Part shown: positions 26,757 through 36,660 of the stretch, piece after piece
Numbering within the stretch: the first letter of the stretch is position 1
Layout: every line of letters starts with the position of its first letter
From: an uncultured bacterium
GTDB taxonomy: Bacteria; Bacteroidota; Bacteroidia; Bacteroidales; Bacteroidaceae
NCBI GenBank assembly: GCA_905216095.1
Contig: CAJMSQ010000015.1
Coordinates: 1-55,477 of the forward strand
Direction: 5' to 3'
DNA length: 55,477 bases
Notes under the pieces: model-generated
Told to the model about the DNA's origin: nothing
What the model saw: the letters and a program-made list of their open reading frames with translations, nothing else
Database searches by the model: none
Program-made: the position numbers and the translations under genes

Positions 26757-28883
26757 ATGAAAAAGAATATATTAAAAGCAAAACTCTTTTCCGGAGTAGT
26801 GAGCCTTGCTCTCTTGCTCGGGGGTATGTTCGGTTTTAGCGGGTGTTCTGAGGAGATAGATGAGTCCAACTTTGCTATCAAGACAGAGCAGACCATTGCC
26901 GATTATTTGACGGATAATGCAGAGTTTTCCGACATGAAAGCACTGTGCGAGCGTGTCCGTCTTGGAAATGAGGCTGAGGCTTCTTCTGTCTTCAGCGCCT
27001 TGTCTGCACGTGGTAATTACACGGTATTCCTGCCCGATAATGACGCTGTGGCCGACTATCTGGCCACTAAAGGCAAGACCGATGTGTCGGAACTTACCGA
27101 TGAAGAGGCACAGTTGGTTGTTTACAGCTGTATTATTGATAATGTGGAGCAAAGTGCATACGAGTCGGCGGATTTCCCCTCTCCCGGAGCATTTGCTTTG
27201 CCTAACCTCAATGACCGTCTGCTGACTTGCTTGCAAGACGAGGAAGGTATTCTCATCAATGGTGTCGCACGTGTCGTCAATGCCGATGTGGAACTGTCCA
27301 ATGGTATGGTTCATCAGGTGGGGACCGTCATTGCGCCCTCTTCGGATAAATTGTACGAACTGATAGGTCGTGCAGACAACATGAAGTTCATGTCTTATCT
27401 TTTGAATCAGACTCATTGGACGGATTCTTTGGTTGCCGAACGCGATGAAGAATATGAAGGCGTGCAGAGAGAACTTACCTACTATCAGAGCGGTGTGGTT
27501 TCCAATAAAGGAAATTTCAAGGTTCCCCAACATCGCTATTTGGGTTTCACCGGTTTTGTTGAGCCGGATGCGGTTTTTGCCGAGGAATTGGGTGTTACGC
27601 TGGACTATAACGAGGAAGGCGATTTGACCGATGCTTGTAAGACTGAAATGTTGTCTCGTCTTCAGCAGCGTTGCTCAACGGTTTATTCCGGTTTTAATGA
27701 TGCTGATTTGAAAAGCCCCAATAATGCAGTCAATCGTTTCGTCAGCTACCACTTCGTGAAGGGCAAGATGTCTTATGACCGTATGGTGGCGCATTATAAT
27801 GAGTACGACTACGGATATGATGACGGAAAGAATCCGCAGCGCATCAATTGCCCGTTGAATGTGTGGGACTATTACACCACAATGGGTGAACATCGCGGTC
27901 TGCTTAAGGTTACCCAGGTGGGTGACCAAGGCTTTGAAGGGGATACGGACCATAAGGTCTATTTGAACCGTATTTCCGTATATGATAACGAGCAGAACGG
28001 CAACTACCGCGAGACGGGAGTCGTTGATGCCGGTATTCTGATTAGCGCAGAGAATGGCAATAACGACAATAATGCGCAGAACGGTTTCTATTATCCGATT
28101 AACAAGATACTGTTCTATTCTCCTCAGATTCGCGAGAAACTGGGTGCCGAGCGAATCCGCGTTGATTTGGTTACCATGTTGCCCGAGATGCAATCCGGAA
28201 ACTTCCGTGGTGGCGAACACTATTCTTATCCTTTGGATTTCTTTGAGAATATCATCGTCACGCAGGCTCCCGACATGCACATCCTCTATCTGCATGAAGC
28301 ATGGAGTGGGGCCGGTGGAAACTGGCGCGACTTCCAGGGCGATGAAATGCTGATGACCGGTCTGTATGACTTTATTCTGCGTTTACCGCCTGTCCCCACT
28401 GACGGAATGTACGAAGTACGTATGGGCGTTTCCGCCAATCCCTTGCGCGGTATGTGTCAGGTATATTTCGGTGAAGGTGATGCCAAAGATACAAAGAATT
28501 TGGATTTGCCTCCTGTAGGCCTGCCTTTCGACATGCGTCTCTCTGCCGGTTCTGTTTCCATTCCTTGGGCCGATGACAGTGAAATCGATGTCGAGCAGAA
28601 CATCGAGAACGATAAGAACATGCGTAACCAGGGTTACATGAAAGGCCCGAAGTATATGCAGGTTGCACAGAAGAGTCCGAATACCGGCGCTGAAAACAAC
28701 TTGCGTAAGAATGCTTCTGCGCTTCGCCGCATTATCGTTACATACGACATGAAGGCGGATCGGACCTATTACATGCGTTTCAAGACCGCGTTGAAGAAGA
28801 CCGACTCGCAGTTCTTTATAGACTATTTCGAGTTTGTTCCGACAACGATTTACAATGGTCCGGAACCTGAAGATATTTGGTAA
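26757..28883 (+). CDS. FAS1-domain surface lipoprotein with C-terminal beta domain
   Basis: The product has 708 residues. A signal peptide ends at Cys30 (GFSGC) followed by Ser-Glu-Glu. A first FAS1 module lies at about 43-200 (NYTVFLPDNDAVADYL; closing strand NGMVHQVGTVIAP). A second, divergent module covers about 200-400. The C-terminal 300 residues form a different, beta-rich domain (MYEVRMGVSANPLRGMCQVYFG; TYYMRFKTALKKTDSQFFIDYFEFVP) that looks like a ligand-binding sandwich. The gene lies 15 bases after susD and 23 bases before the next FAS1 gene. Such FAS1 plus beta-domain lipoproteins beside SusCD occur in Bacteroidetes, but the ligand is unknown. Confidence 0.82.
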   Translation: MKKNILKAKLFSGVVSLALLLGGMFGFSGCSEEIDESNFAIKTEQTIADYLTDNAEFSDMKALCERVRLGNEAEASSVFSALSARGNYTVFLPDNDAVADYLATKGKTDVSELTDEEAQLVVYSCIIDNVEQSAYESADFPSPGAFALPNLNDRLLTCLQDEEGILINGVARVVNADVELSNGMVHQVGTVIAPSSDKLYELIGRADNMKFMSYLLNQTHWTDSLVAERDEEYEGVQRELTYYQSGVVSNKGNFKVPQHRYLGFTGFVEPDAVFAEELGVTLDYNEEGDLTDACKTEMLSRLQQRCSTVYSGFNDADLKSPNNAVNRFVSYHFVKGKMSYDRMVAHYNEYDYGYDDGKNPQRINCPLNVWDYYTTMGEHRGLLKVTQVGDQGFEGDTDHKVYLNRISVYDNEQNGNYRETGVVDAGILISAENGNNDNNAQNGFYYPINKILFYSPQIREKLGAERIRVDLVTMLPEMQSGNFRGGEHYSYPLDFFENIIVTQAPDMHILYLHEAWSGAGGNWRDFQGDEMLMTGLYDFILRLPPVPTDGMYEVRMGVSANPLRGMCQVYFGEGDAKDTKNLDLPPVGLPFDMRLSAGSVSIPWADDSEIDVEQNIENDKNMRNQGYMKGPKYMQVAQKSPNTGAENNLRKNASALRRIIVTYDMKADRTYYMRFKTALKKTDSQFFIDYFEFVPTTIYNGPEPEDIW

Positions 28884-28906
28884 TCTTAAATCAATATAGA
28901 TACACA

Positions 28907-30745
28907 ATGAAAAGTATATATAATAAAATAGTCGTAGGCGGACTTGCCGGAAGTGCCTTGCTTCTTGGCCTGGCAGCCTGTACGGACGACCATTTTGACA
29001 TACAGGAAAGTTCGGTGTCCGGTTCCCAGACCGTTTGGAAGAACATTGAGGCCAATCCCGAATTGGACTCTCTGGCAATGATACTTCGCCGCACGAAGGT
29101 CATGAAGACGGAACTGGACAGAGGCAACAAGCAATCTTTTGCGGAACTGCTTGACCAGCCCCAACAGCTTACGGTGTGGGCGCCGAAGAACGGTACATAC
29201 CATGCCAAGCATTATCTGGACATGTTGGACCAGGCCGATGCACTGCGTGAGTCTGATGCGATTACGGCAATGCGCATCGATTATGAAGTTGCCAACCAGT
29301 TTGCCCGCAATCATATCGCCCGTTTCAACTATGAGTCGGTGGTAGGTAACCAGCAAGTGCGGATGATGAACTCCAAACTGTACAACTACGACGCTTCTGC
29401 CAACAAGTTCAATGGCATAACAGTGGATGCCGACGACCGTGTAGTTTCTTCCAACGGTGTTCTGCACGTGATAGAAGGACAGTCGAAGTTCGTAGACAAC
29501 ATATACGACTTCATCATGTCCGGCCAGGCAGAGTTCTCAAAGATTTATGAAGAGATACATGCCGAAGACAAGATTACTTTCTCGCCGGGACAGAGTACGG
29601 AAGGTACGATGAATGAGAACGGCCAGATGGAATATGTCGATTCGGTATATGTCAATACCAACGACCTGCTGACTTCTGCCGGCGCACTCATCAGCAACGA
29701 GGACAGTCTCTATGTCGCCATCGTTCCGACCAATACGGCGTGGGATGAAGGTATGGAGAAACTCAAGAGCCTCTATCGTTATGCCGATACCTATTGGTAT
29801 GAGTGGAGTTCTACCGCAGCCGCCCCGCAGGGAACGGGTAACTTCATGAAGAAGGATATGCCCGAGATGGATATGGACTCCATTGCCAATGCCAATGCGA
29901 AGAACAATTTGGTGAAGAGCATGTTCATTGCTCCTTCGCGTTTCCGCAATGTGAATATTGCCGACTCCGCTGCCTTGATGGACTACATCATGACTGCCGA
30001 TTCGTTGGATTGCACGAACGGAGTAATTCTCTACAACAAGAACAGATACGAGGAAGGCGATGCGAAAAAGAATCCCATGTTCGCAGGAATTACGCCCATC
30101 AAGGCATCCAACGGCTACATCCTTCCTTTGACCAACTACACCATAGACCCGGCCTATTCGCACATGTCAAAGCTGGATCTGAAGGCTTACAATAGCTATA
30201 ATGTCGCCAGTGTGAACGGAACCCGCGAAGGTTACGACGGTATGCTCATTACGCTGACCGAAAGCACCCGCAACGAGACCAATCCTGCCGGTGAACCGAT
30301 TGTGGGCAGTGTGGATGAAGACCGTTATGCACTGTTCCAGAGCAACGACCAGGACATGTACATCAAGTTCCGTCTGAACGGAATCATGAGCGGACACTAC
30401 AAGATTTCCATCGAGATGCTGCCTAACTGTATCTCCAACCAGTATGTGCAGGCTCAGAATATTCCCGATGAGGGCGAAGTGCAGAAACCCGTCTTCTCTG
30501 CCCGTATCTACGACGACAAGGGTAACCGTCTTGCCCAGGTTTCCAACCTGAAGGTAAGTCAGGAGTCCGTGGAACTGATAACCTTGTGGGAGGACTTCGA
30601 GTTCGAGACATCCTACAATGGTCTCCCCGACCTTTACACCACCTTCCCTTATCTCCAGATTGAGATGACGAGAAGAAATCAACGTAGCGGTAAGTGCGAT
30701 GCGCTGAGCATCAGCAGAGTTCTTATTGAGCCGGTTCGCGAATAA
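28907..30745 (+). CDS. FAS1-domain surface lipoprotein with C-terminal beta domain
   Basis: The product has 612 residues from the ATG at 28907. The lipobox GLAAC puts the lipid on Cys25, followed by Thr-Asp-Asp. FAS1-like strands are LTVWAPKNGTYHAKHYLDML (first module, closing with NGVLHVIEGQSKF) and 'SLYVAIVPTNTAWDEGM' (second module). The C-terminal part (HYKISIEMLPNCISNQYV, then VFSARIYDDKGNRLAQV) is a beta domain similar in style to that of the preceding gene, so the two may be diverged paralogues. It lies 30 bases before the second susC. An upstream start at 28877 overlaps the previous gene and would spoil the signal peptide. Confidence 0.8.
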   Translation: MKSIYNKIVVGGLAGSALLLGLAACTDDHFDIQESSVSGSQTVWKNIEANPELDSLAMILRRTKVMKTELDRGNKQSFAELLDQPQQLTVWAPKNGTYHAKHYLDMLDQADALRESDAITAMRIDYEVANQFARNHIARFNYESVVGNQQVRMMNSKLYNYDASANKFNGITVDADDRVVSSNGVLHVIEGQSKFVDNIYDFIMSGQAEFSKIYEEIHAEDKITFSPGQSTEGTMNENGQMEYVDSVYVNTNDLLTSAGALISNEDSLYVAIVPTNTAWDEGMEKLKSLYRYADTYWYEWSSTAAAPQGTGNFMKKDMPEMDMDSIANANAKNNLVKSMFIAPSRFRNVNIADSAALMDYIMTADSLDCTNGVILYNKNRYEEGDAKKNPMFAGITPIKASNGYILPLTNYTIDPAYSHMSKLDLKAYNSYNVASVNGTREGYDGMLITLTESTRNETNPAGEPIVGSVDEDRYALFQSNDQDMYIKFRLNGIMSGHYKISIEMLPNCISNQYVQAQNIPDEGEVQKPVFSARIYDDKGNRLAQVSNLKVSQESVELITLWEDFEFETSYNGLPDLYTTFPYLQIEMTRRNQRSGKCDALSISRVLIEPVRE

Positions 30746-30775
30746 GCGCACACGTTAATTATAAAACTGAAGAAG

Positions 30776-33700
30776 ATGAATAAGAATAAACGAATCAATT
30801 TTATGCAGGGAGCGTTGCGCACAGGTGTTTGCCTCTTCATGTTGTCCGGTTCATGCGTATTGTCCGCGCAGACCGGTGCACAAGAGGAAGGACCCCGTTC
30901 GGAATCGGCTGTTGCTGCCAAGAAGAGTGCGGCTTCCAAATATGAAATGAAAGAGGTCTCCGGCCACGTTTACGATGCAGCGACAAAAGCTCCGCTGGCC
31001 GGTGTCACGGTACAGGCTCTGAACAACCGCCTTTATACCGCCCTGACCGACGAAAACGGTGCATATACCGTCAAGGTGCCCGATTTCGTGACGTCTTTGT
31101 ATGTCAATGTGCCTGAGTTCAACGCAGTGCAGATTGCCATCAAGGGAGATAAGGAACAGGATGCCTATCTCTATTCCAAGGCGTTCAAGGAACTGTACAT
31201 CAATGGTACGCAACTCTTTGCCCAGAACAAGATGACGGTGAACAACTCCAGTTCACTGACTATCGAAAACGACATAGAGAATGAGCTGAATGCTTCGGTA
31301 CGTACCATCAACCGCGGCGGAATGCCCGCGCAGGGTGCAGCCATGTTCATCAACGGTCTTAACTCTCTCAATGCAAATGCCCAGCCGCTTATCGTGGTCG
31401 ATGGTGTAATTTGGGATATGCAGTACGACCGTACCACTTTGCACGACGGTTTCGTAAACAATGTGTTCAACATCATCGATACCGAGGACATTGAGAGTGT
31501 CGAAGTGCTGAGAAACGGAACGGCACTCTATGGAGCACGAGGCGGAAACGGAGTTATCGTGATTAAGACCAAGCGTGGCCGTAACCTGGTTACGCGCATC
31601 AATGTCCGTGCCTATGGCGGCTTTGAGTTAAGTCCTGTTTCCACCGACATGATGAACGCTTCACAGTACCGCAACTATGTGACCGAGTTCTTGGGAACGA
31701 CCAGAGCCGCACAGGATTTGTTCAAGTCCTCCGGTTCTTATGTCCCGCCTTTCATGAACGAGGACAAGAACTATCTTTTCTATCCCGTATACCACAACGA
31801 GACGGACTGGCAGGACGGCATGTACAAGAATACCTTCACGCAGAACTATAAGGTCAGCGTGGAAGGTGGTGATGATGTCGCCATGTACAACCTTTCTTTG
31901 GGCTATACCAAGTCTGATGCTACAGCCCGTGAGAATGACTTCAACCGTCTGAATATCCGCTTCAACACGGATGTCGTGATGTTCAAGGGGCTGACCACGG
32001 CCATCGACATCGCCTACTCGCGTAATGCCTACAACCTGCGTGACAACGGATGGGCTTCCGATTATTCGGCAAGAAACATCTCCTCTCCGAATGTACTGGG
32101 CCTCATCCAGTCCCCGTTCATCAGCCCGTATGCTTATTACGTGCGCTATGATAACGGACTCAATCTGGGACATGCGGACAATGTTTATTCCGGAAAGGAT
32201 TATTGGGCTTCCAACAATCCCTATCGTTTCGCCGAAAGTTTCGGCTTCGACGGACTGGCCAATCCCTACTGGATTCTTGCCAATGGCGAAGGAGACAACA
32301 AGAACTATCAGGAACAGACGCAGTTCTCCATCAATGTCGCACCGAAGTATCAGATAAACAAGCACCTCTCCGTTACCAACCGCTTCAGCTACGTGCTCAA
32401 CCGCAGTAACGAGAAGTACTATCTGCCCAACAGCGGTACGCCTGCCAAGACTGTGGAAGGTCTGGGTACGGTTCAGAGCGTTGTCAGCTCGCAGTTCGGA
32501 AAAGAGACCACCTTGTTCAATGACCTTCGTGTAGACTGGATGCGTCAGTTCGGCGGACATCATGTCAATGTAGTCGGTGGCTTCCGTTTTGCCTCCTATT
32601 CCTATCAGGACAGCCGTATCACTGCCTATAACAACGGTAATGACAAGTTGCCTAACATCAATATGAACCTTCACTACAAAGGTTACGGTGGTACCAATGA
32701 CAACTGGTTGAACCTGGCTTACTACGTCAGTGCCGACTACAACTATAAGAACAAGTACTTTGTGTCTGCAAGCACTACCATGGAGTCTTCCTCCCGTTTC
32801 GGTAAGGATACGGCAGAGGGACTGAAACTCTTCGGTGTGAAGTGGGGTCTCTTCCCCTCCGTGCAGGCTGCATGGCTCATCTCCTCGGAAGACTGGTTCG
32901 ATGTCGCTGCCATCAACTACCTGAAGCTGACGGCCGGCTACGAAGAGAGCGGTAACGACAATGTCGATTACTATGCCGTGCGTACCTATTTCGAGAACGG
33001 CAAATACATGGATAAGGCTACCGGACTGACATTGGCCAACATCCAGAATCCTACCCTCCAGTGGGAGACCAACCACCGTTTCAATGTAGGCTTGCACACC
33101 AGAATGTTGAATAACCGCCTTTCTCTTGGCATCGACTACTATTGGTCAAAGACCACCAACCTCCTTACGCGCAAAACCGTGAGCGACATTACGGGTCTTT
33201 CCTTCATGTGGGCCAATGACGGAGCTTTGAAGAACTCCGGCGTGGAATTCAACACCCATGCAATTCTGCTCAACAAGCGTGACTGGAAGTGGCAGGCAGG
33301 TTTCAGCATCGGTCATTACCGCAACGAAATCACCGAACTGCCGATGTCCAACCTGAATACCATCAAGACTTATGCTTTGGACGAAAACGGCCAGCGTATT
33401 CTCGAGTCCGAGCGGATTATTCACGGTTACACCTCTTCCATCTATGGAGACAACAACATTCTGACCGCCGTAGGTCGTCCGGCAGGTGTCTTCTACGGAT
33501 ACAAGACGGCAGGCGTGTTCGCCAGTGACGAAGCTGCCAAGGTAGGCCCCGACGGCAATTATCTGCGCTATCCCACAGGATTGAGCCAGAATGCCTACCG
33601 TGAGTTCCGTGCAGGTGACGTTCACTTCGTGGACCAGAACGGTGACGGTTGGATTTCCGAGGCCGACATGGTGGAAATCGGTGACCCCAATCCCGACATC

Positions 33701-34189
33701 TTCGGTAATATCTATACCAGCCTCACGTGGAAGCACCTGACCCTCGACCTGAACTTCAAGTACTCGCTGGGTAACGACGTGTTCAATTACCAGCGTTCAC
33801 AGCTCGAAGGCGCCAACAACATTTACAACCAGACTACGGCCGTTGTGAACCGTTGGAAGTACCAGGGACAGGTAACCGACATGCCGCGCACCATGTCTCC
33901 CGACAACGACATGTGGGTGAACAACGAACGTTTCTCCGACCGTTGGATTGAGGACGGTTCTTTCCTCAAGTTGAAGAAGGTACGCCTCACCTACAAGATA
34001 CCTCTTACCCTCAGCTGGTTGCAAGGTCTCTCCGTATGGGGTGAAGCCAACAACGTGTTTACCGTTACGAAGTATCTGGGCAACGACCCCGAAGTTTCTT
34101 GCGGCAACGGCGTGCTCTATCAAGGTATAGACGCAGGCTATCTCCCGCAGACGCGTAACTTCAACCTCGGTGTGACCATTAACTTGTAA
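30776..34189 (+). CDS. SusC/RagA family TonB-dependent outer-membrane transporter (second)
   Basis: The product has 1137 residues. A signal peptide ends near residue 31 (VLSAQ). A charged linker (about 32-60, rich in Glu, Ala and Lys) precedes a CarboxypepD_reg-like domain (VSGHVYDAATKAPLAGVTV). The plug contains PLIVVDGVIWD and 'IESVEVLRNGTALYGARGGNGVIVIKTKRG'. The barrel ends YLPQTRNFNLGVTINL. It is clearly a different subfamily from the SusC at 21420: the regulatory-like domain and plug differ at most positions, although the architecture is the same. It uses more C-ending codons than the first SusC. The matching SusD starts 125 bases downstream. Confidence 0.95.
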   Translation: MNKNKRINFMQGALRTGVCLFMLSGSCVLSAQTGAQEEGPRSESAVAAKKSAASKYEMKEVSGHVYDAATKAPLAGVTVQALNNRLYTALTDENGAYTVKVPDFVTSLYVNVPEFNAVQIAIKGDKEQDAYLYSKAFKELYINGTQLFAQNKMTVNNSSSLTIENDIENELNASVRTINRGGMPAQGAAMFINGLNSLNANAQPLIVVDGVIWDMQYDRTTLHDGFVNNVFNIIDTEDIESVEVLRNGTALYGARGGNGVIVIKTKRGRNLVTRINVRAYGGFELSPVSTDMMNASQYRNYVTEFLGTTRAAQDLFKSSGSYVPPFMNEDKNYLFYPVYHNETDWQDGMYKNTFTQNYKVSVEGGDDVAMYNLSLGYTKSDATARENDFNRLNIRFNTDVVMFKGLTTAIDIAYSRNAYNLRDNGWASDYSARNISSPNVLGLIQSPFISPYAYYVRYDNGLNLGHADNVYSGKDYWASNNPYRFAESFGFDGLANPYWILANGEGDNKNYQEQTQFSINVAPKYQINKHLSVTNRFSYVLNRSNEKYYLPNSGTPAKTVEGLGTVQSVVSSQFGKETTLFNDLRVDWMRQFGGHHVNVVGGFRFASYSYQDSRITAYNNGNDKLPNINMNLHYKGYGGTNDNWLNLAYYVSADYNYKNKYFVSASTTMESSSRFGKDTAEGLKLFGVKWGLFPSVQAAWLISSEDWFDVAAINYLKLTAGYEESGNDNVDYYAVRTYFENGKYMDKATGLTLANIQNPTLQWETNHRFNVGLHTRMLNNRLSLGIDYYWSKTTNLLTRKTVSDITGLSFMWANDGALKNSGVEFNTHAILLNKRDWKWQAGFSIGHYRNEITELPMSNLNTIKTYALDENGQRILESERIIHGYTSSIYGDNNILTAVGRPAGVFYGYKTAGVFASDEAAKVGPDGNYLRYPTGLSQNAYREFRAGDVHFVDQNGDGWISEADMVEIGDPNPDIFGNIYTSLTWKHLTLDLNFKYSLGNDVFNYQRSQLEGANNIYNQTTAVVNRWKYQGQVTDMPRTMSPDNDMWVNNERFSDRWIEDGSFLKLKKVRLTYKIPLTLSWLQGLSVWGEANNVFTVTKYLGNDPEVSCGNGVLYQGIDAGYLPQTRNFNLGVTINL

Positions 34190-34314
34190 AAAACAATTGC
34201 GTTCCATCGGAAGGGCAGACGGTGCAGCATGCCGATGCTGAGAGCCGAACAGACTGCCGGTTATCCCTGCCGCCCTGTCTTCCCCTCACGATGACGCTGA
34301 AACAAACGAATACA

Positions 34315-36516
34315 ATGAAAAATAAATCGATTATAAGTCTTTTTGTCTTTCTGCTGGGGGTGAGCGTCACCACCACCTCGTGCGAAGATATGCTGACGCC
34401 CGACATGGACCGTTATTCACAAGGCTTTACCGGTCGTGATACCGTCAATTTCTATTTCGGAATATTGGGTACGCTTCAGGAAATGGTGGAGAACAACGTC
34501 ATTCTGGGTGAGGTGCGTGCCGATTTGGCCGATACCACCATGTATGTGAACGACTCCGTGTCCCGCATCGCTTATTTTGAAAATGTGGAGGACGGGGATA
34601 ACGCCCTGCTCAATCGTGCCGCCTACTACAAGGCCATCAACCAGTGCAACTTCTACCTGGCTGCCGTAGACACGATGGCCATGAAGTACAACTCGTACTA
34701 CATGCGCCGCGAGGCCGCCCAGGTTGAAATGATACGTGCATGGGTCTATATGCAACTGGTCCAGTTGTACGGACGTGTGCCTTTCATCACGCAACCCGTA
34801 GACAACGCCAACACCGGTTGGGAAACCAATCCCGCCGACTGGGCAACGCCTGAGAATCTCAAGTCTCTCTTGGTCAAGGCCGGACTGAACCGCGCCTATA
34901 ACTACGAAAAGCAGTACGGACGCCCCAACTACGGAACGTTCCAGACGGGAGCCGAGAATGTCACCATCCCGCACTCGCAGACCGTATTCAGCGGCGACCT
35001 GATTATGGCCGAACTGTCCCTGCTCGGCGCGCAGACACAGGCCGACTACATGACAGCTGCCACTTATTATTACAACTTCCTCTACGAACAGGCCGACCGC
35101 CGCAACCGTTACGTCAAGGAGGCTGCAGCAGGAGACCTGATCAAGTATTTTGACCGTGGTGATTACCATTATTCGACGTCGGCCGGCTCTTGGCAGGCAT
35201 CGTTCATCGCCAATTACACCTCCAATGACGACGTCCTTACGCTCGTTCCTTCGGCTGCCAATGAACGTATCGGCCGGACGCTCACGCGCATCCAGCAAGT
35301 CTATGGCTTCAACCCGTCGTCGGAGAGCTTGGTCGGTTCTTCCTCCGAAGAGGGAAGCATTTCCATCATGGCCGATTACAAGAACCGTCAGCTTGGTCCG
35401 TCTTCGAAGTTCCGCAATCTGAACGAAGACCAGATTATGGCCTACATCGACCAGCGCTCAACCAGCCGTGTCGAATATACGGAAGGCATCAAGGACGCCC
35501 GTTACTTCGGTTCGGTTTCCAATGTCCGTACCGACATCGGTCTTCTCCCGTTTGTTCAGAAGTTCGGTCGTGGCGCTTCCAGCGACATGGCGGTTTATCC
35601 CGGTTATTTCTCTTTCAGCTATAGCGTTCCCTTGTACCGCATCCGTCAGGTCTATCTCCGTTATGCCGAGGCCCTCAACCGTGCCGGCTTCCCGCGCCAT
35701 GCCTTTGCAGTGCTTCGCGACGGACTTAACTCCGAAAAGATGCCTACGCTGCAGGAAACCGTAAACTATGTTCCCAATCCGGAGAATCCGGCCGAGGGAG
35801 AAGGCTTCAAGGAATTCTATACCGAATATCGTGAGGACGGATGCAACTACATTGATGTGGACGAAATGCGTCGTGCCGCCGAGCATCCCGAGTTCCTCGA
35901 CTTCTCGAATACCATCTGGAGAAACTGCGGCGTGCATCGTATGGGCGGCAGTGAGATTGCCGACGAGGTGGAGCGTTATAACTACGGTGTAACCGTAGGT
36001 CAGCGAATGCTTGACGAAGCTGTCCGCACAGGTACGCTGACCGAGGAAGTACAGGCCTATGCCGACAAACTCATGGCAGAGCGTTACGTCATTGAAGAAG
36101 GTGACGAAGAAGGTGACGGCGACGAGACCGGAGATGGCGAAGGCGAAGGTGGCGAAGACGAAGGTGAGGGTGACACCCCCGGCGACGATGTCGATACTTC
36201 GGAGTGGCCGATTCGCGAGACCCCGCCCGTAGTTCCCGAGGACCTGGCACTCCAGCAGAATGCCGTAGAAACCCTGATTGCCGACGAAATGGCGCTCGAA
36301 ACGGCTTTCGAAGGTAATCGTTTCTTCGACCTCACCCGTCAGGCCATGCACAAGGATGCTGTCAATCCGGGCTACGGTACCGAATGGTTCGCATGGATGG
36401 TTGCCCGCCGTTCTGTAAACCTCAAGCCGTACGAGGATACCAATATCTTCAATCCCGCGCTCTACAACAAGTTGAAAGTACGTGACAATTGGTATCTGCC
36501 GGCTCCCAAGTATTAA
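34315..36516 (+). CDS. SusD/RagB family surface lipoprotein with acidic insertion
   Basis: The product has 733 residues from the ATG at 34315. The lipobox TTTSC puts the lipid on Cys23, followed by Glu-Asp. The SusD core is seen in 'AAQVEMIRAWVYMQLVQLYGRVPFI', 'QVYLRYAEALNRAGFP' and 'LETAFEGNRFFDLTRQA'. It is longer than most family members (about 500-650), partly because of an acidic Gly/Glu/Asp stretch at about 594-625, just before the C-terminal helix. An upstream in-frame ATG at 34222 would place about 31 extra residues before the signal peptide and is rejected. It is the last gene of the locus and is followed by a strong terminator. Confidence 0.93.
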   Translation: MKNKSIISLFVFLLGVSVTTTSCEDMLTPDMDRYSQGFTGRDTVNFYFGILGTLQEMVENNVILGEVRADLADTTMYVNDSVSRIAYFENVEDGDNALLNRAAYYKAINQCNFYLAAVDTMAMKYNSYYMRREAAQVEMIRAWVYMQLVQLYGRVPFITQPVDNANTGWETNPADWATPENLKSLLVKAGLNRAYNYEKQYGRPNYGTFQTGAENVTIPHSQTVFSGDLIMAELSLLGAQTQADYMTAATYYYNFLYEQADRRNRYVKEAAAGDLIKYFDRGDYHYSTSAGSWQASFIANYTSNDDVLTLVPSAANERIGRTLTRIQQVYGFNPSSESLVGSSSEEGSISIMADYKNRQLGPSSKFRNLNEDQIMAYIDQRSTSRVEYTEGIKDARYFGSVSNVRTDIGLLPFVQKFGRGASSDMAVYPGYFSFSYSVPLYRIRQVYLRYAEALNRAGFPRHAFAVLRDGLNSEKMPTLQETVNYVPNPENPAEGEGFKEFYTEYREDGCNYIDVDEMRRAAEHPEFLDFSNTIWRNCGVHRMGGSEIADEVERYNYGVTVGQRMLDEAVRTGTLTEEVQAYADKLMAERYVIEEGDEEGDGDETGDGEGEGGEDEGEGDTPGDDVDTSEWPIRETPPVVPEDLALQQNAVETLIADEMALETAFEGNRFFDLTRQAMHKDAVNPGYGTEWFAWMVARRSVNLKPYEDTNIFNPALYNKLKVRDNWYLPAPKY
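36094..36177 (+). repeat. Short repeat tract coding the acidic insertion of SusD
   Basis: Units resembling GAAGGTGAC or GGCGAAGG recur imperfectly through this stretch and encode a Glu/Asp/Gly run. Such tracts can lengthen or shorten in threes and sixes without breaking the frame. Confidence 0.6.
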
Positions 36517-36546
36517 TGCCTGTCGAGCATCTTACCAATGAATAAA

Positions 36547-36586
36547 ACGGGAGATGTGCCGCTATCCGGCACATCTCCCGTTCTTT
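36547..36586 (+). terminator. Terminator of the FAS1/SusCD locus
   Basis: A 15-bp perfect stem (36547-36561 with 36567-36581, loop of 5) is followed by TCTTTT. It lies 31 bases after the stop of the last SusD gene. Confidence 0.88.
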
Positions 36587-36660
36587 TGCAGGGCCGTTCC
36601 GGACTTTCCCGTTCGTCTGAAAAGTCTCCTTCTCCTGTTGGGGGCTTTGGCCGTTTTGTA

